A stretch of 59,644 nucleotides of DNA from Hyphochytrium catenoides (GCA_900088475.1 FLMG01000275.1:1043-60686), one strand, 5' to 3'; shown: positions 10,156 through 19,287, numbered from the stretch's first letter. Notes: generated by a model from the sequence alone, not told the origin. Numbers and translations: made by a program.

Positions 10156-12204
10156 ATGACCGTGCTGCTAGTGATGCCGAGCAGGTTTCGACAGCTTCCA
10201 CCGGAGCTGCGTAAAGCTATTACCTTGTTCCTTATAGAGCCGTCTGGGTGGACCGCCTTGGATATTGGAGATACTTCAATTCTCTTTGATGGTCTGGAGT
10301 TTCCTTGTGATGCTTTGGCTCGTGCGACCAGCAGGGGCAATCTTGTCTGCGCGAAGTGGCTGTACGAGGTCCACAGCTTTGCTTTTGGCGAGGATAACGC
10401 GATTGAGAGCGCGACAAGATCTGGTCGGATAGATGCTTTGGAATGGGTTGCTGTCACCTTTCCCAAAGTGATCAGCAGGATCAACGCGATGAACATTGCC
10501 GGATCCAGGGGCTTTTTCGGAGTTTTGAAGTGGCTCCATCAGACCAGAAAAGGACGTGGCTGTACAGAACATGCAGTAACTATTTCTCCGGAGTGGGTTA
10601 AGAGAACGTTGAAGGAAGCAGGTGATGATCGGCTACAAGCTTCGAGGCTGATGGATGAACGATACTTACAGATCTTGCAATGGGTTAAGCAAGAAAAGGT
10701 CATGAAGATTAGAAGCAAGAACTGGAAACTTTGGTGCTTACTTCCAGACTGTGGACAGTATAACCTTCCTATGGCAACTAAGTGGATTCTTCAGCGCATC
10801 ACCAAAGCCAAAGTGCAAGGATCATTGAAGAGAGCGATCCAGTTAGCAATTTGGTGGGCAGTGAGATTTGGCAGTGTCTCGGTACTCCAATGTCTTTACG
10901 ACCAGTATCCGATGCTCTTCCAGAATGAGGATACTCTAAAGTGGCTTGATGATGCTATCAAGAACGGCCACAAAGATATCCTCCTATGGTTTTCGGAGAA
11001 CGGTTTTCCTATCCAGAGATCTCTACTACGTAGCGCCGTCAAAGCGGGCAACGTAGAACTCATGGACTGGATTTATGAAAAGGGAGCTGGAGATGTCGAT
11101 GGTGAACTTTTCCCTTCCTTGTTTGATTATCGGTATATGGCTCCGTTCTGCCCTGCCAAGGCGCACGACCACTTTCTCTCGACCGTTGAATGGCTACACA
11201 ACCATGGTTACGGAAAGCCTTATCAAACCAAGGAAGGACCAAAGCTCTATATAGGAAACGCCTCCGTCTCCTTACTGGACTGGCTGACGACACGCGGATA
11301 CAAATGGCGACTTGATCGCACGAGTATTGCATCATCAGAAGAAGGTGTCGCTGTGGTCAAGTGGCTTCTGGCCCATGGCCGCTACGTATCGCAGGAGCTT
11401 GCCAATAAAGCTGCTAGGAATGCTCTCAAGCTGTGTCAATTTTCCGAATTTGAGTGGGTTGTAACCAAGTTCAGACTTTCCATTCAAGACGATTGGCTTG
11501 GTAGTCTGGAACAAATGATAATTCACCTCCAGCCTGAAGGTGTCAGGTTATATATTGAGCGTGGCTTCACCTCTTATGATCTGGGTCACCTAGGTTGGCG
11601 AAAAGGTGGTTCCACGTCCTGGGGTTCCAGAGAGCAAATAGCTTTTCTGGGAGAAGACAGAGCTTTGCAAAACTATCTGGGGTGTCTCCAAGCTTTATAT
11701 AAAGCAAACCTTCTCGACAACGTTGCTATATCGGCCATCGTCGCCGGAGCCATCGATCGGCTAGACGTTCTCTCTTGGGTAGCGAGCCACTTCCCTTCTT
11801 CTTTAGACCAACCACGGAGGGCATATTTTTGTGCTTCTCGGAACTGTGGTAGAACACCCTATGGCCATAGTCCGTGGTATTGTTTCAAGCGGATGGTCTA
11901 TGAGGCAGTATCCCTTGGTAAGATACGAGCGCTGCAGTGGCTACACGCCTACTACCAGCATCCAGATGACAGGAAGCGCTTTGATGAACTATTTGTCAAA
12001 GCTATATCTGTCATCATCGAACGAACGTTTGAGGCACACTCCTTTTCTAGATACATGGTCAAGCATTGGGTGCCGCTGTGCTCCACGCCTACAATGCTGG
12101 CCCAAGCCGTACAGGTGTGCGACGCTAGTGATGATAGTGATAGCGAGACCGCCAGTGACACAAAGAAAGCCCGACACACCTACAATCTCAGAAGTAGAGC
12201 ATAG
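10156..12204 (+). CDS. Ankyrin-like repeat protein, F-box-like N-terminus
   Basis: 682 residues (in-frame alternative ATG at 10174). The N-terminus has LPPELRKAITLFLI, reminiscent of an F-box start. It is followed by degenerate ankyrin-like units of ~30 residues, each with a signature such as A.RSGRIDALEWV, AVKAGNVELMDWIYEKG or GHKDILLWFSENG. These repeats are typical of giant-virus and protist multigene families. F-box plus ankyrin proteins usually act as substrate adaptors for Cullin-1 ubiquitin ligases; here the F-box is only suggestive. The C-terminus ends in an acidic serine stretch and a basic tail. Same repeat style as the gene at 30456. Confidence 0.85.
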   Translation: MTVLLVMPSRFRQLPPELRKAITLFLIEPSGWTALDIGDTSILFDGLEFPCDALARATSRGNLVCAKWLYEVHSFAFGEDNAIESATRSGRIDALEWVAVTFPKVISRINAMNIAGSRGFFGVLKWLHQTRKGRGCTEHAVTISPEWVKRTLKEAGDDRLQASRLMDERYLQILQWVKQEKVMKIRSKNWKLWCLLPDCGQYNLPMATKWILQRITKAKVQGSLKRAIQLAIWWAVRFGSVSVLQCLYDQYPMLFQNEDTLKWLDDAIKNGHKDILLWFSENGFPIQRSLLRSAVKAGNVELMDWIYEKGAGDVDGELFPSLFDYRYMAPFCPAKAHDHFLSTVEWLHNHGYGKPYQTKEGPKLYIGNASVSLLDWLTTRGYKWRLDRTSIASSEEGVAVVKWLLAHGRYVSQELANKAARNALKLCQFSEFEWVVTKFRLSIQDDWLGSLEQMIIHLQPEGVRLYIERGFTSYDLGHLGWRKGGSTSWGSREQIAFLGEDRALQNYLGCLQALYKANLLDNVAISAIVAGAIDRLDVLSWVASHFPSSLDQPRRAYFCASRNCGRTPYGHSPWYCFKRMVYEAVSLGKIRALQWLHAYYQHPDDRKRFDELFVKAISVIIERTFEAHSFSRYMVKHWVPLCSTPTMLAQAVQVCDASDDSDSETASDTKKARHTYNLRSRA

Positions 12205-12273
12205 ATTATAGAAAGTTTTATTATCAGGCCATGCATTTTACCGATACAAGTATAGATCCGATATAGTCTTCCG

Positions 12274-12567
12274 ATGACCAAACACAAGAAAGAGCAATCT
12301 CTTTGTAGCCTGATGCATAAGCTGTCCCTACAGAAGCATAAGCGAAGACGAAGACTAGCTAGGAGAACCAAGAGGCGCCATCTACTGATTCAGAAGCATT
12401 ACAGAGAGCAAGCAGACGCTCTAGGCGTGTCCCTTACTGCAGAGCCTGCTACGCCTACTGCGCCCACTGTTGGGGAGGAGGATATGCCACCGTCACCGCC
12501 ATCGCCAAGTGATGTTGTCGATATGGCTTTGTCCTCAAATGAGAACTCACCTCAAGTAGATAGATGA
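12274..12567 (+). CDS. Small basic protein with Pro/acidic tail
   Basis: 97 residues. Residues ~16-45 are extremely basic (HKRRRRLARRTKRRHLLIQKH). The second half is Pro/Thr/Ser-rich and acidic. A nuclear or nucleic-acid-binding role is possible from charge alone. A TATA-like gatatag sits just before the ATG, and an A-run follows the stop. No family recognised. Confidence 0.5.
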   Translation: MTKHKKEQSLCSLMHKLSLQKHKRRRRLARRTKRRHLLIQKHYREQADALGVSLTAEPATPTAPTVGEEDMPPSPPSPSDVVDMALSSNENSPQVDR

Positions 12568-12622
12568 TAACAAAAAAAAGAAAGGATAGCAGGAGGTCGT
12601 CTTTTGAGACTCTACCATGTTA

Positions 12623-12901
12623 TCATTTATACGCTGCGATGTTGGTAAACTCCGGTCCAAGCGCATTGGGTGAGCCTAGACGGTTGGGTTGTACTTTGCG
12701 TGATCTATATTTATCATCTAACCAGTCATAGCCTTCATAGATAAATGGCCATAGGAAGATTACACAGCCAGCTGCAAAGCCTGTCCAACGGCCGTTAAGA
12801 CTATCTTCATCGTCAATCGCAAAGATAAGAATTAGTGAGATAATCATGAATACAAGTCCACCCGCCCAACAAGCAATATAAAATTTGTTATGCCAATCCA
12901 T
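12623..12901 (-). CDS. Small two-span membrane protein
   Basis: 92 residues with two hydrophobic spans, YIACWAGGLVFMIISLILIF and FAAGCVIFLWPFIYEG, separated by a short acidic loop and followed by a polar tail. Family unknown. A strong TATA-like element lies ~45 bp upstream at 12946-12954. Confidence 0.7.
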   Translation of the reverse strand: MDWHNKFYIACWAGGLVFMIISLILIFAIDDEDSLNGRWTGFAAGCVIFLWPFIYEGYDWLDDKYRSRKVQPNRLGSPNALGPEFTNIAAYK

Positions 12902-12945
12902 CGTGCCAAGTTATGTGAAGATGTATGATGAGGCAAAGTGATGGT

Positions 12946-12954
12946 GTTATATAT
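12946..12954 (-). promoter_or_regulatory. TATA-like element of the two-span membrane protein
   Basis: On the minus strand this reads ATATATAAC, 45 bp before the ATG at 12901. Similar AT-rich TATA-like stretches lie 25-50 bp before other starts here (16029, 17133, 19288, 25558, 26731, 43124). Confidence 0.4.
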
Positions 12955-13051
12955 GGTCTACATCTTTTTTTTTATTTGATGGTAAAAATTTCTGTGAAAT
13001 GATTTGTCACGCGGATAAGAAGCATGAGGCTCCTTCTTCACATGCCATCCA
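12953..13051. repeat. 99-bp sequence (L+R) also present, split, at 14802 and 15892
   Basis: L (12953-12996, atggtctacatc, nine T, ..., ttctgtg) is identical to 14802-14845. R with its preceding TG (12995-13051) is identical to 15892-15948. Here L and R are contiguous. At the second site they are separated by ~1.05 kb. R ends just before the proposed start of the gene at 13066. Confidence 0.95.
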
Positions 13052-13065
13052 GACACCACCTGTAT

Positions 13066-14727
13066 ATGAGTACTGGGGTAGATCTGGATGGTGGGGTTGG
13101 TACAAACAAATTTCAGTTCAGAACTTTCCAACTAACAAGAATGTTGGATCGTGCCGCATTCAAGCTTTATTGTCGCTACAAGGCAAACTCTGAAGATCTC
13201 TTTACAGAGATTGAAGGTAGAGACGTCTCCAATCTTTCTGAGTGGAGTCATGAAGAGATAAACGATTATGCTCAGTACCTACGAAGAGGGTATATCCGTA
13301 ACTTACGATGTTGGAGAGGCAGGAAAGAGTTCCGTGATCGATTTGTCCCTGAGGAAGCCCGTGATCAACGACATGAAGCTGCCATCGAGTCTGCGCGGAA
13401 GAACTGTGACGTGTACTGCAAGTTACTTGAAGATTTCGGATCCGCGCTAGAACAGTGCCGTAAGCCTGAAGTGGATCCTGATGATGTCACTGAGCCTGCT
13501 GCTGAACGTGAGGTCAAGCAAGCATATTCGCCAACCCCAGCTGCAGCACCCAGAGTGAGACGATCGTCAAACAAGATTGATATCGATATCGATGCAATCT
13601 TATCAGAAGTACAGTTAGATCAAGCTAGACGCGAAGCTCAACATGATAGTGAAGTGGAGACGCTGGCAATGGACTTGTATGATCAAGCCAAGACTATGCT
13701 GACGAACTTGAAGGTGGATGACACTGAAGGACATCTAGTTTTGGCTAATTTGCTACGTTCCTACGCACCAAGTACACAGATCAAGTTGGAATGGTCAGAC
13801 ACCAAAGTCATGCAAAAGATCTTCGATCAGATCAGACGAGATGGGCACTCTGCGCCTCAAAAGTTGCGGTATCGACTCGTGCAGTGTATAGTACAGATAC
13901 GACGTGCTAGGAAAGTACTAACAACCAGAGGCTATCATTACGATCTCACTGAGAAGATCCAATCCATGGCAACTCACTATGGCCAGTATGTTGTGCCAGT
14001 GATTCGAGTTACATTGAGCTTGTTCGTCATCGGAACATTGGAAGGTGGGTCGCGATGCGGTGGGCGGAACTTCTTTAACGTCAACCATATTGTCAAAACC
14101 CAAAATTCTATCAAGGAATTGGAGCGCACTTCGTCATTCTCGGATGTCTACCTTCCAGAACCGCTTCCGGATGACTTCTTCAAGGCAGATGTCTCCAATG
14201 CCTTCATAATGCCGGCAGGTATCCCGCATATCTACAGGAGTCTTGTTAACAAGTCCGGTCGAAAAAAGGAGATCAAGCCATCAACGTACATTCACTTGTT
14301 TCGTAAGAACTGGTCTCGCATTTCCGATGGAGACGATGCTTTGCCTTACATTGATACCATCGCGAAGTTTATTGTTCGAGCAATTGTTGGTACAGTACCT
14401 TGGTCTCGTATCCTACTTCACCCAGCCGGTTTCCTCTACGATATGGCACAGACGGATCTGTCAACCTTTCCGGTCGAGGCCCTCCAGTTTGCAAATTCTG
14501 AGATCAATCACTTAACACCACGAGGCAGAGCTCTGGTTATTGTATGGATCAGAGTGTTCAAGTTTGCACGCAAACTCTTTGACGTGCAGTACTATGATTA
14601 CTATGAAGAGTATGTCTCAACAGGTATCATGCCAAAGGAGTTGGCCGAACACAATCCTTTTACCGAGGATCCGACGAACGTTGTCTACCTAGCTAGCAAG
14701 CTTGAAGAATCAAAGAAACTATACTAA
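13066..14727 (+). CDS. Hypothetical protein, 553 residues
   Basis: The start is set at 13066 because an upstream in-frame ATG (13024) lies inside the R repeat, which also occurs elsewhere; ATG 13141 is a further option. The N-terminal part is charged and helical. A spacer of ~40 residues rich in Pro/Ala and charge lies near residue 155. The C-terminal ~300 residues look globular (VPVIRVTLSLFVIGTLEGG; PWSRILLHPAGFLYDMAQ). I recognise no family, signal peptide or catalytic motif. Its stop is followed by the second L copy. Confidence 0.75.
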   Translation: MSTGVDLDGGVGTNKFQFRTFQLTRMLDRAAFKLYCRYKANSEDLFTEIEGRDVSNLSEWSHEEINDYAQYLRRGYIRNLRCWRGRKEFRDRFVPEEARDQRHEAAIESARKNCDVYCKLLEDFGSALEQCRKPEVDPDDVTEPAAEREVKQAYSPTPAAAPRVRRSSNKIDIDIDAILSEVQLDQARREAQHDSEVETLAMDLYDQAKTMLTNLKVDDTEGHLVLANLLRSYAPSTQIKLEWSDTKVMQKIFDQIRRDGHSAPQKLRYRLVQCIVQIRRARKVLTTRGYHYDLTEKIQSMATHYGQYVVPVIRVTLSLFVIGTLEGGSRCGGRNFFNVNHIVKTQNSIKELERTSSFSDVYLPEPLPDDFFKADVSNAFIMPAGIPHIYRSLVNKSGRKKEIKPSTYIHLFRKNWSRISDGDDALPYIDTIAKFIVRAIVGTVPWSRILLHPAGFLYDMAQTDLSTFPVEALQFANSEINHLTPRGRALVIVWIRVFKFARKLFDVQYYDYYEEYVSTGIMPKELAEHNPFTEDPTNVVYLASKLEESKKLY

Positions 14728-14801
14728 CTATCCAACCAAGAAAGGTATTTGGTTTAGAGTTTAACTACTGTTTTTGCAATAAATATATAACCTTGAACAA
14801 C

Positions 14802-14845
14802 ATGGTCTACATCTTTTTTTTTATTTGATGGTAAAAATTTCTGTG
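14802..14845. repeat. L repeat, second copy
   Basis: 44 bp identical to 12953-12996, including the nine-T run. The identity stops exactly at ...CTGTG, where a segment carrying the Crinkler-type gene begins. Confidence 0.95.
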
Positions 14846-14849
14846 GGCA

Positions 14850-15785
14850 TCACTCATCAGAAAGCATTGCATATACCTTGCCAGCTATCCTCTTCAGGGA
14901 GTCTCTTGTAGGTATATCTAGCTCAAACTGCAGGGTGTCCAAGTTTGTCAGAGTCATATCGTCCTGGCTTGTGATGAAACGCCATTCCGCGTAGTTCGTG
15001 ACAATGCCATAGACAGTTGTCAACTTGTCAAGGTCAGCTACCACTTCCATGCCAAGCAAAGCCTGTACCTTGCCTTGGACCATTTTATCCTTCTTGGCCT
15101 GTACGACACAGATCTTTTTGTTCTTTCGGCTTATAACAAAGTCGAAGTGTCCATGTGCTCTTAGCCGTGCTCCAATTAACTGCTCCTTGACTCGAAGACG
15201 GACCTCCTCAGCGGGGAAGCACTTCAACACATGCACCAGAATAGGTGCGATGAAGTGAAGTCGGTATTCATCCTTACCAGGAAACACATGTCCACACGTT
15301 AGAGACAGGATTCTCAGGTACTCATGCAGAGGATCCAACACATCACTAGGAATGTCCTTCCAGGGCTGGGCATATATCTGTATACGCTCATAAACTGGAG
15401 AGACTAAGTCCCAGGTCAGTGACCCAGATTCATCAGAAGGCTGAGTCACTCCTTGTGCCAGTATGGCGTTGAGGCGATCCCACCTCTCCAGTCTCTTATG
15501 GTAAGTAGATTCATTGTCAACCTTAGGACGTTTAGATCCTTCTTTCGTTGTAAGCAGTAAGGGTGTCTCAGCAGAGTTGCTCAGAGCGGAGGCGGCCTGA
15601 GGTAGTAGTCTTGTCCCATCATGACGATAGAGAACGAGCCGCCCACGCCGTGTTTCCACGCCTAGTTTCTCTCTGATCACTCCTATAAGTTGAGACACGT
15701 TTGCACAGCAAGATGCGTCCAGTTCCACTGGATCATCCTCCTCGAACTTGACCCATATAAGATTTCTAGACGCTGTCATCTCCAT
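14850..15785 (-). CDS. Crinkler-type protein: ubiquitin-like header plus PD-(D/E)XK nuclease
   Basis: 311 residues. Residues ~8-82 fit the ubiquitin-like header of Crinkler (CRN) effectors (NLIWVKFEEDDPVELD, SQLIGVIREKLG, ending AETPLLLTT). The C-terminal half has a restriction-endonuclease-like signature: D215 in GHFDFVISR followed by VVQAKK (Q229, K231, K232). CRN proteins with REase-superfamily domains are known as secreted or intergenomic effectors in oomycetes, chytrids and other protists. The family is thought to derive from transposon nucleases. No signal peptide is seen. A GCTAACGG element lies ~70 bp upstream. It sits inside the apparent insertion 14846-15891, so it may be a selfish nuclease cassette. 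Confidence 0.75.
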   Translation of the reverse strand: MEMTASRNLIWVKFEEDDPVELDASCCANVSQLIGVIREKLGVETRRGRLVLYRHDGTRLLPQAASALSNSAETPLLLTTKEGSKRPKVDNESTYHKRLERWDRLNAILAQGVTQPSDESGSLTWDLVSPVYERIQIYAQPWKDIPSDVLDPLHEYLRILSLTCGHVFPGKDEYRLHFIAPILVHVLKCFPAEEVRLRVKEQLIGARLRAHGHFDFVISRKNKKICVVQAKKDKMVQGKVQALLGMEVVADLDKLTTVYGIVTNYAEWRFITSQDDMTLTNLDTLQFELDIPTRDSLKRIAGKVYAMLSDE

Positions 15786-15851
15786 GCTTGTAGATACCGT
15801 AAGGCAAAATGATGAGTGGCCCTGTCACAGAGATTTCGACCGGTAACATAA

Positions 15852-15861
15852 CCGCTAACGG
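15852..15861. promoter_or_regulatory. CCGCTAACGG motif upstream of Crinkler-type gene
   Basis: CCGCTAACGG lies ~70 bp upstream of the ATG at 15785. Close variants recur in other intergenic regions (26399, 46752, 49030, 17207, 4959). It contains the YAACNG core of Myb recognition elements. Confidence 0.3.
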
Positions 15862-15891
15862 CTACTAGAAGTTGATGATGCTGTGGGCGTC

Positions 15892-15948
15892 TGAAATGAT
15901 TTGTCACGCGGATAAGAAGCATGAGGCTCCTTCTTCACATGCCATCCA
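15892..15948. repeat. R repeat, second copy
   Basis: 57 bp identical to 12995-13051. It follows the apparent insertion and precedes the gene at 16029, just as the first copy precedes the gene at 13066. Confidence 0.95.
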
Positions 15949-16028
15949 AATATCAGCTTGTAGAAGTTTAAAGATTATGGTTTATATTTTATAATACAAT
16001 CCGATTACGAGTACAAACACGATTTCAT

Positions 16029-16496
16029 ATGGAAGATAACAGGATGAACCTCCCGGAAGATCTCCTAAAGCTTGTAGAGAAATATGCGGTGGACGAGCCA
16101 GAGATTCCACGTCTCGGCGCTCCATGTACTCGGAACGACTTGATTGACAGATCGTTTAACATCGAGAAAGCTAAACTCATTAGCAATTTGATCTTCTACA
16201 ATGGTAATCTTAAAAACAAAACCCAATCAGATAGAGATCCATACTGCGCCGGGCAAATGCATCTAGTTCTACGGCCCGAGGACGTTAACCGAACAAAGAA
16301 AAAGTTGGTTTCCTTAGCTAAGCTCATTAGGGAGCGCGGATGGTCTGTGATGCTCTCTAAAAACGAGAACAGCATAGGGAACTCGGATGCCTCTTGTGTG
16401 TTTCTGCTGTTGGTATGGGATCCTATAGTAGATGATAAAACTATGCAAAACCCTTTTAGAACTCCGGCTACATATGAAATGCTAGACTCCGTCTAG
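16029..16496 (+). CDS. Small 'GW' family protein, 155 residues
   Basis: It begins with an F-box-like helix (LPEDLLKLVEKYAV). Later it has a helix ending in RERGWSVMLSK, then a hydrophobic strand CVFLLLVW. The proteins at 46904 (FPTELIAKIAELAVV, RKHGWDAIIEE, FLVIEVRN) and 44954 (ARAHGWEASCYTYG, LSVGIVI) share this helix-GW-strand layout, suggesting a paralogous family. Function unknown. A TATA-like tatattttataat lies ~45 bp upstream. Confidence 0.65.
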   Translation: MEDNRMNLPEDLLKLVEKYAVDEPEIPRLGAPCTRNDLIDRSFNIEKAKLISNLIFYNGNLKNKTQSDRDPYCAGQMHLVLRPEDVNRTKKKLVSLAKLIRERGWSVMLSKNENSIGNSDASCVFLLLVWDPIVDDKTMQNPFRTPATYEMLDSV

Positions 16497-16635
16497 TCCA
16501 TACAGAGATCGATTCGCGTCGCAGGCAACATCGAAGAGATCCCGGACGCGGACTCAGCACAGGCAAGCTTTTCGATTAATGTCAGCATGATTCCACACGG
16601 CCTTTGCAAGCTCTTGAGATATGATCGTAGTAGAT

Positions 16636-17133
16636 TTATCTGTATTTGCCATTAGTAAGCCTTATCCAGATGAGAACTGCAATAATGAAAGTGAGAGGAA
16701 TGAAGACGATCATCAGAATCTCTGATGTCGGATAGATATCTGTTAAGACCTTCAAACTTGTCATTGTTACATTCTTATTCTCATTGTTGAATGAATAAAT
16801 ATATCCTGTGTAAATTGCATACTGTTGAACTTTAGATCGTAATGTCCATCCGCACTTATCAACGGGCCGGGCTGGATGGACATAGAAGTTCCTTAACTCC
16901 AACTGAGTTTTAACTCGTTTATGATAGTTTACAAACCACGCAGTTCGGATGACATAATAGTCAGAGCTAGTGGCATTCTGAGCATAGTATATATAAGCAT
17001 GAAAGGCACCAGAATACTTCCCAAGGCATGTTACCTCTAGTACAGACTCATCGTATGATAATGTTTCTCCAGCTATGCAATAAACTTTTACGGCAAGCAC
17101 AAGAACCGAAAGCAAAGTACTGTACTTCATCAT
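16636..17133 (-). CDS. Predicted type I membrane glycoprotein
   Basis: 165 residues. The N-terminal MMKYSTLLSVLVLAVKVYCIAG is a probable signal peptide. The C-terminal ILMIVFIPLTFIIAVLIWI is a transmembrane span followed by a short basic tail. The ectodomain has two N-glycosylation sequons (NATS, NVTM) and a few cysteines (TCLG, KCGW). No homologue recognised. It could be a virion envelope or host-membrane protein. Its upstream region contains TAACGG at 17207-17212. Confidence 0.75.
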   Translation of the reverse strand: MMKYSTLLSVLVLAVKVYCIAGETLSYDESVLEVTCLGKYSGAFHAYIYYAQNATSSDYYVIRTAWFVNYHKRVKTQLELRNFYVHPARPVDKCGWTLRSKVQQYAIYTGYIYSFNNENKNVTMTSLKVLTDIYPTSEILMIVFIPLTFIIAVLIWIRLTNGKYR

Positions 17134-17361
17134 TGTTATAGTATTACAGTAGTATAGTCTTGTTCATTCAATATGGGCTTTTTTCTAGCCCAGACGGGTA
17201 GGTGGTTAACGGTCAGCGTACCTCACCGACCATCCGCAAATCAAGTCATCATCTTCTCAAGTACTGGGTCGCTAACTACTACTAGAAGGTCGTTGATGAT
17301 GATATGATCGTACACCAAGCCCCATAGTTTAACTTGCTTGAGAGCTGCATTTGTGAGCTGG

Positions 17362-17595
17362 TTAAGAAGCTCGCCGTCTGGTCTTCCTGTCGCAGTGGAG
17401 CTGCTCCTCAAAACGCGCTCTCAGAAGATCAAACGGCTCAGGATTGATGTCAGGCTCCATGACTTGTAAGGTGATCTTCGAGACTCTGTGGGAGGTCTGC
17501 AGAATCTCTAAAAGTCTGTGTGTAAGGAGTGGAAAATCGAAGAAATGACGGTCACCAAGAACCCTTGTCCCGTTCACGCACCGACAAGCATTCAT
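17362..17595 (-). CDS. Small hypothetical protein, 77 residues
   Basis: Starts MNACRCVNGTRVLGDRHFFD and ends in a basic tail (DRKTRRRAS). An AT-rich stretch (aaatattatta) sits directly before the ATG, supporting a real gene. No family recognised; it could be a fragment. Confidence 0.4.
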   Translation of the reverse strand: MNACRCVNGTRVLGDRHFFDFPLLTHRLLEILQTSHRVSKITLQVMEPDINPEPFDLLRARFEEQLHCDRKTRRRAS

Positions 17596-17880
17596 AATAA
17601 TATTTAAGTAGATCCGGAATAGATACTGTTTATTTGGGAATGGACAGATTTAGAAGAACTATTTATTTCCCAAAGCACTTTTTACACACTTTCCTACCCT
17701 ACTGTATACCAAGTTTTACCCTTTGCCCATCCACTATGTTAGGAAGAGTTTTGTGGAAGAGCGCTGTGGATCTCTGTGTGTCGAAAATTGCACTTGGAGC
17801 TTCACTTTCGAAATCTCTCAAACATAAGCACTTACTAGACCCACTCTTTTACTGAGAACGTACTTCGTAAAAACAGCAAT

Positions 17881-19038
17881 ATGGCTGAATCAGCAGTCTT
17901 ACAGCGCCGTAGAGAATATCGTGGTGTCGTTGAGGACTTGGATGTGATGCTAAAGTACACCGATGATCTTCAGCAAATTGCAGGAAGGATAATGGATGAC
18001 TGTGATGACAAAAAGGAGCTAGCGGGAATGGTGCTTTCGTTCCAGCTTTTCGCGGGGAATCTTTGGATGGAGGAGCTCAAAAAGCGAAAGTCACACCATA
18101 GCCCGCTTTCAGGATCTATGCAAGAAGTACGAGCAGCATCACCCGCGAAACCGCAAAGAGGAGGTCGTGACGGCTCTTCTCTGCCAAGGGAAGAGGATGA
18201 GACATATGAGGCCCTCAGAAAAAAGTATCAGACTCTTTTGGATGAACAGCATATGGATCCAGCTGAACTGAAGGAGGCTATACGCTCTGGCACTATTGGC
18301 CGTACTACATTTCAGCGTCTCCAACATACGTTGTCAATGGCAGAGGCGGCTGCTTATAAAACCTGGCTAGGAGCTGTTAGTGATGAGGACTATGCTCGGT
18401 ATCAAGACAAGTGGGTATATGTCACTGGTGGAGATGTCTCTGGGCCATTTGAGACGGAAGATGACGCCCTGCGAGCAGGATGCAAAGCTTCCAAGGAGAT
18501 CACTCCTGCGCTGTATGTGAATAGGGTGGACCGAGACAAACGCGAAGCCAAAGATTCTGCGTTCGAATATGGGTTTGAACGAGAAAGTGACCTGCTCTTG
18601 CTCTCTACGTCGGTATACGAAAGTGGTTTAGCCGGAGGGCAACCAGATTCTCGCCCTCTCTTCCAACTCTACGTTAGAAATCCACTGACCCACTTAGAAA
18701 TTGAAGTCACGGTTATGTACGACACAGGTTCCAGACCACACTTTTTTCTTGGGACAGAGCGCTATGCGCTGAGGGTAGAAAGTCGGAGGACCACAGTGTG
18801 GGAAACGGAGATCCATGAGCCGGTAGAGTGCGACAACAGGGGCGATTGTAACCATTGGGTTCTCCTTCCTACCTGTGAATTGCCCGACGACAGGGATCCA
18901 ATGAACGTAAAGGGGTTTCTGGGTGTCATTGGCATTCCTGGCCTCAAGAAGATGAGATGGGGGATGTTGTCTGACATCAGTGGGGTCCATCGTTTCGTAG
19001 ATGCAGATAGCATTCCTCAGATGATAGCTCTGATATGA
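17881..19038 (+). CDS. Putative retropepsin-like aspartic protease domain protein
   Basis: 385 residues. The N-terminal ~80 residues are helical, followed by a charged linker. The C-terminal ~190 residues form a strand-rich region. In it, EVTVMYDTGSRPHFFLG (Asp codon 18721-18723, residue 281) matches the hydrophobic-D-T/S-G-S/A active-site pattern of retropepsin-fold proteases. Near the end, VKGFLGVIGIPGLKKMRWG resembles the ILG-strand that packs against the active site. It might act as a homodimeric protease, for example in virion maturation. This is inference: only one D-T-G site is visible and the flap is not identifiable. Confidence 0.55.
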   Translation: MAESAVLQRRREYRGVVEDLDVMLKYTDDLQQIAGRIMDDCDDKKELAGMVLSFQLFAGNLWMEELKKRKSHHSPLSGSMQEVRAASPAKPQRGGRDGSSLPREEDETYEALRKKYQTLLDEQHMDPAELKEAIRSGTIGRTTFQRLQHTLSMAEAAAYKTWLGAVSDEDYARYQDKWVYVTGGDVSGPFETEDDALRAGCKASKEITPALYVNRVDRDKREAKDSAFEYGFERESDLLLLSTSVYESGLAGGQPDSRPLFQLYVRNPLTHLEIEVTVMYDTGSRPHFFLGTERYALRVESRRTTVWETEIHEPVECDNRGDCNHWVLLPTCELPDDRDPMNVKGFLGVIGIPGLKKMRWGMLSDISGVHRFVDADSIPQMIALI

Positions 19039-19098
19039 ACACAACTCCTCTAGATCCTTACATCACGTAACACAAGCAGAAAAAATAAGAGTCTTGGC

Positions 19099-19193
19099 TG
19101 ACGCGCCTGGAGTTATTACATGTCCCATCCCATCACAGTGTGGTCCGCCCAGCTGCCACTAGCTAGAGATTGCACCTTTTCACTAACGAACAC
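19099..19193 (-). pseudogene. Remnant of a fibre gene 3' end
   Basis: On the minus strand this encodes ...KVQSLASGSWADHTVMGWDM then a stop (TAA at 19116-19118). It is nearly identical to the last residues of the complete fibre gene (20156-25558), and the DNA match continues ~17 bp past the stop. Nothing further upstream resembles a fibre gene, so only the last ~75 coding bases survive. The AlkB gene now lies between remnant and intact copy. Confidence 0.85.
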
Positions 19194-19287
19194 TGAAGTG
19201 TAGAAATATCCGTTGACATGACATTACTTTTGAAGATGGTAAGGAGATAAGTATAATAACTGATGGAGCTTACAAGCACACAGGACA

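Larger units (their letters stand above)
14846..15891. mobile_element. Apparent 1.05-kb insertion carrying a Crinkler-type nuclease gene
   Basis: The intact sequence L-R at 12953-13051 is interrupted in its second copy by these 1,046 bp, which hold one minus-strand gene and little else. The dinucleotide TG is present at both junctions (14844-14845 and 15892-15893), fitting a 2-bp target duplication. The ends share only a weak GCATCA-type inverted similarity, so no clear terminal inverted repeats are claimed. Alternative explanation: an unequal duplication in which the shorter copy lost the gene. Confidence 0.6.

Noticed and set aside
17634-17855. 73-residue plus-strand frame
   Set aside because: Low-information composition, no upstream signal and no family; lies in the leader of the gene at 17881.
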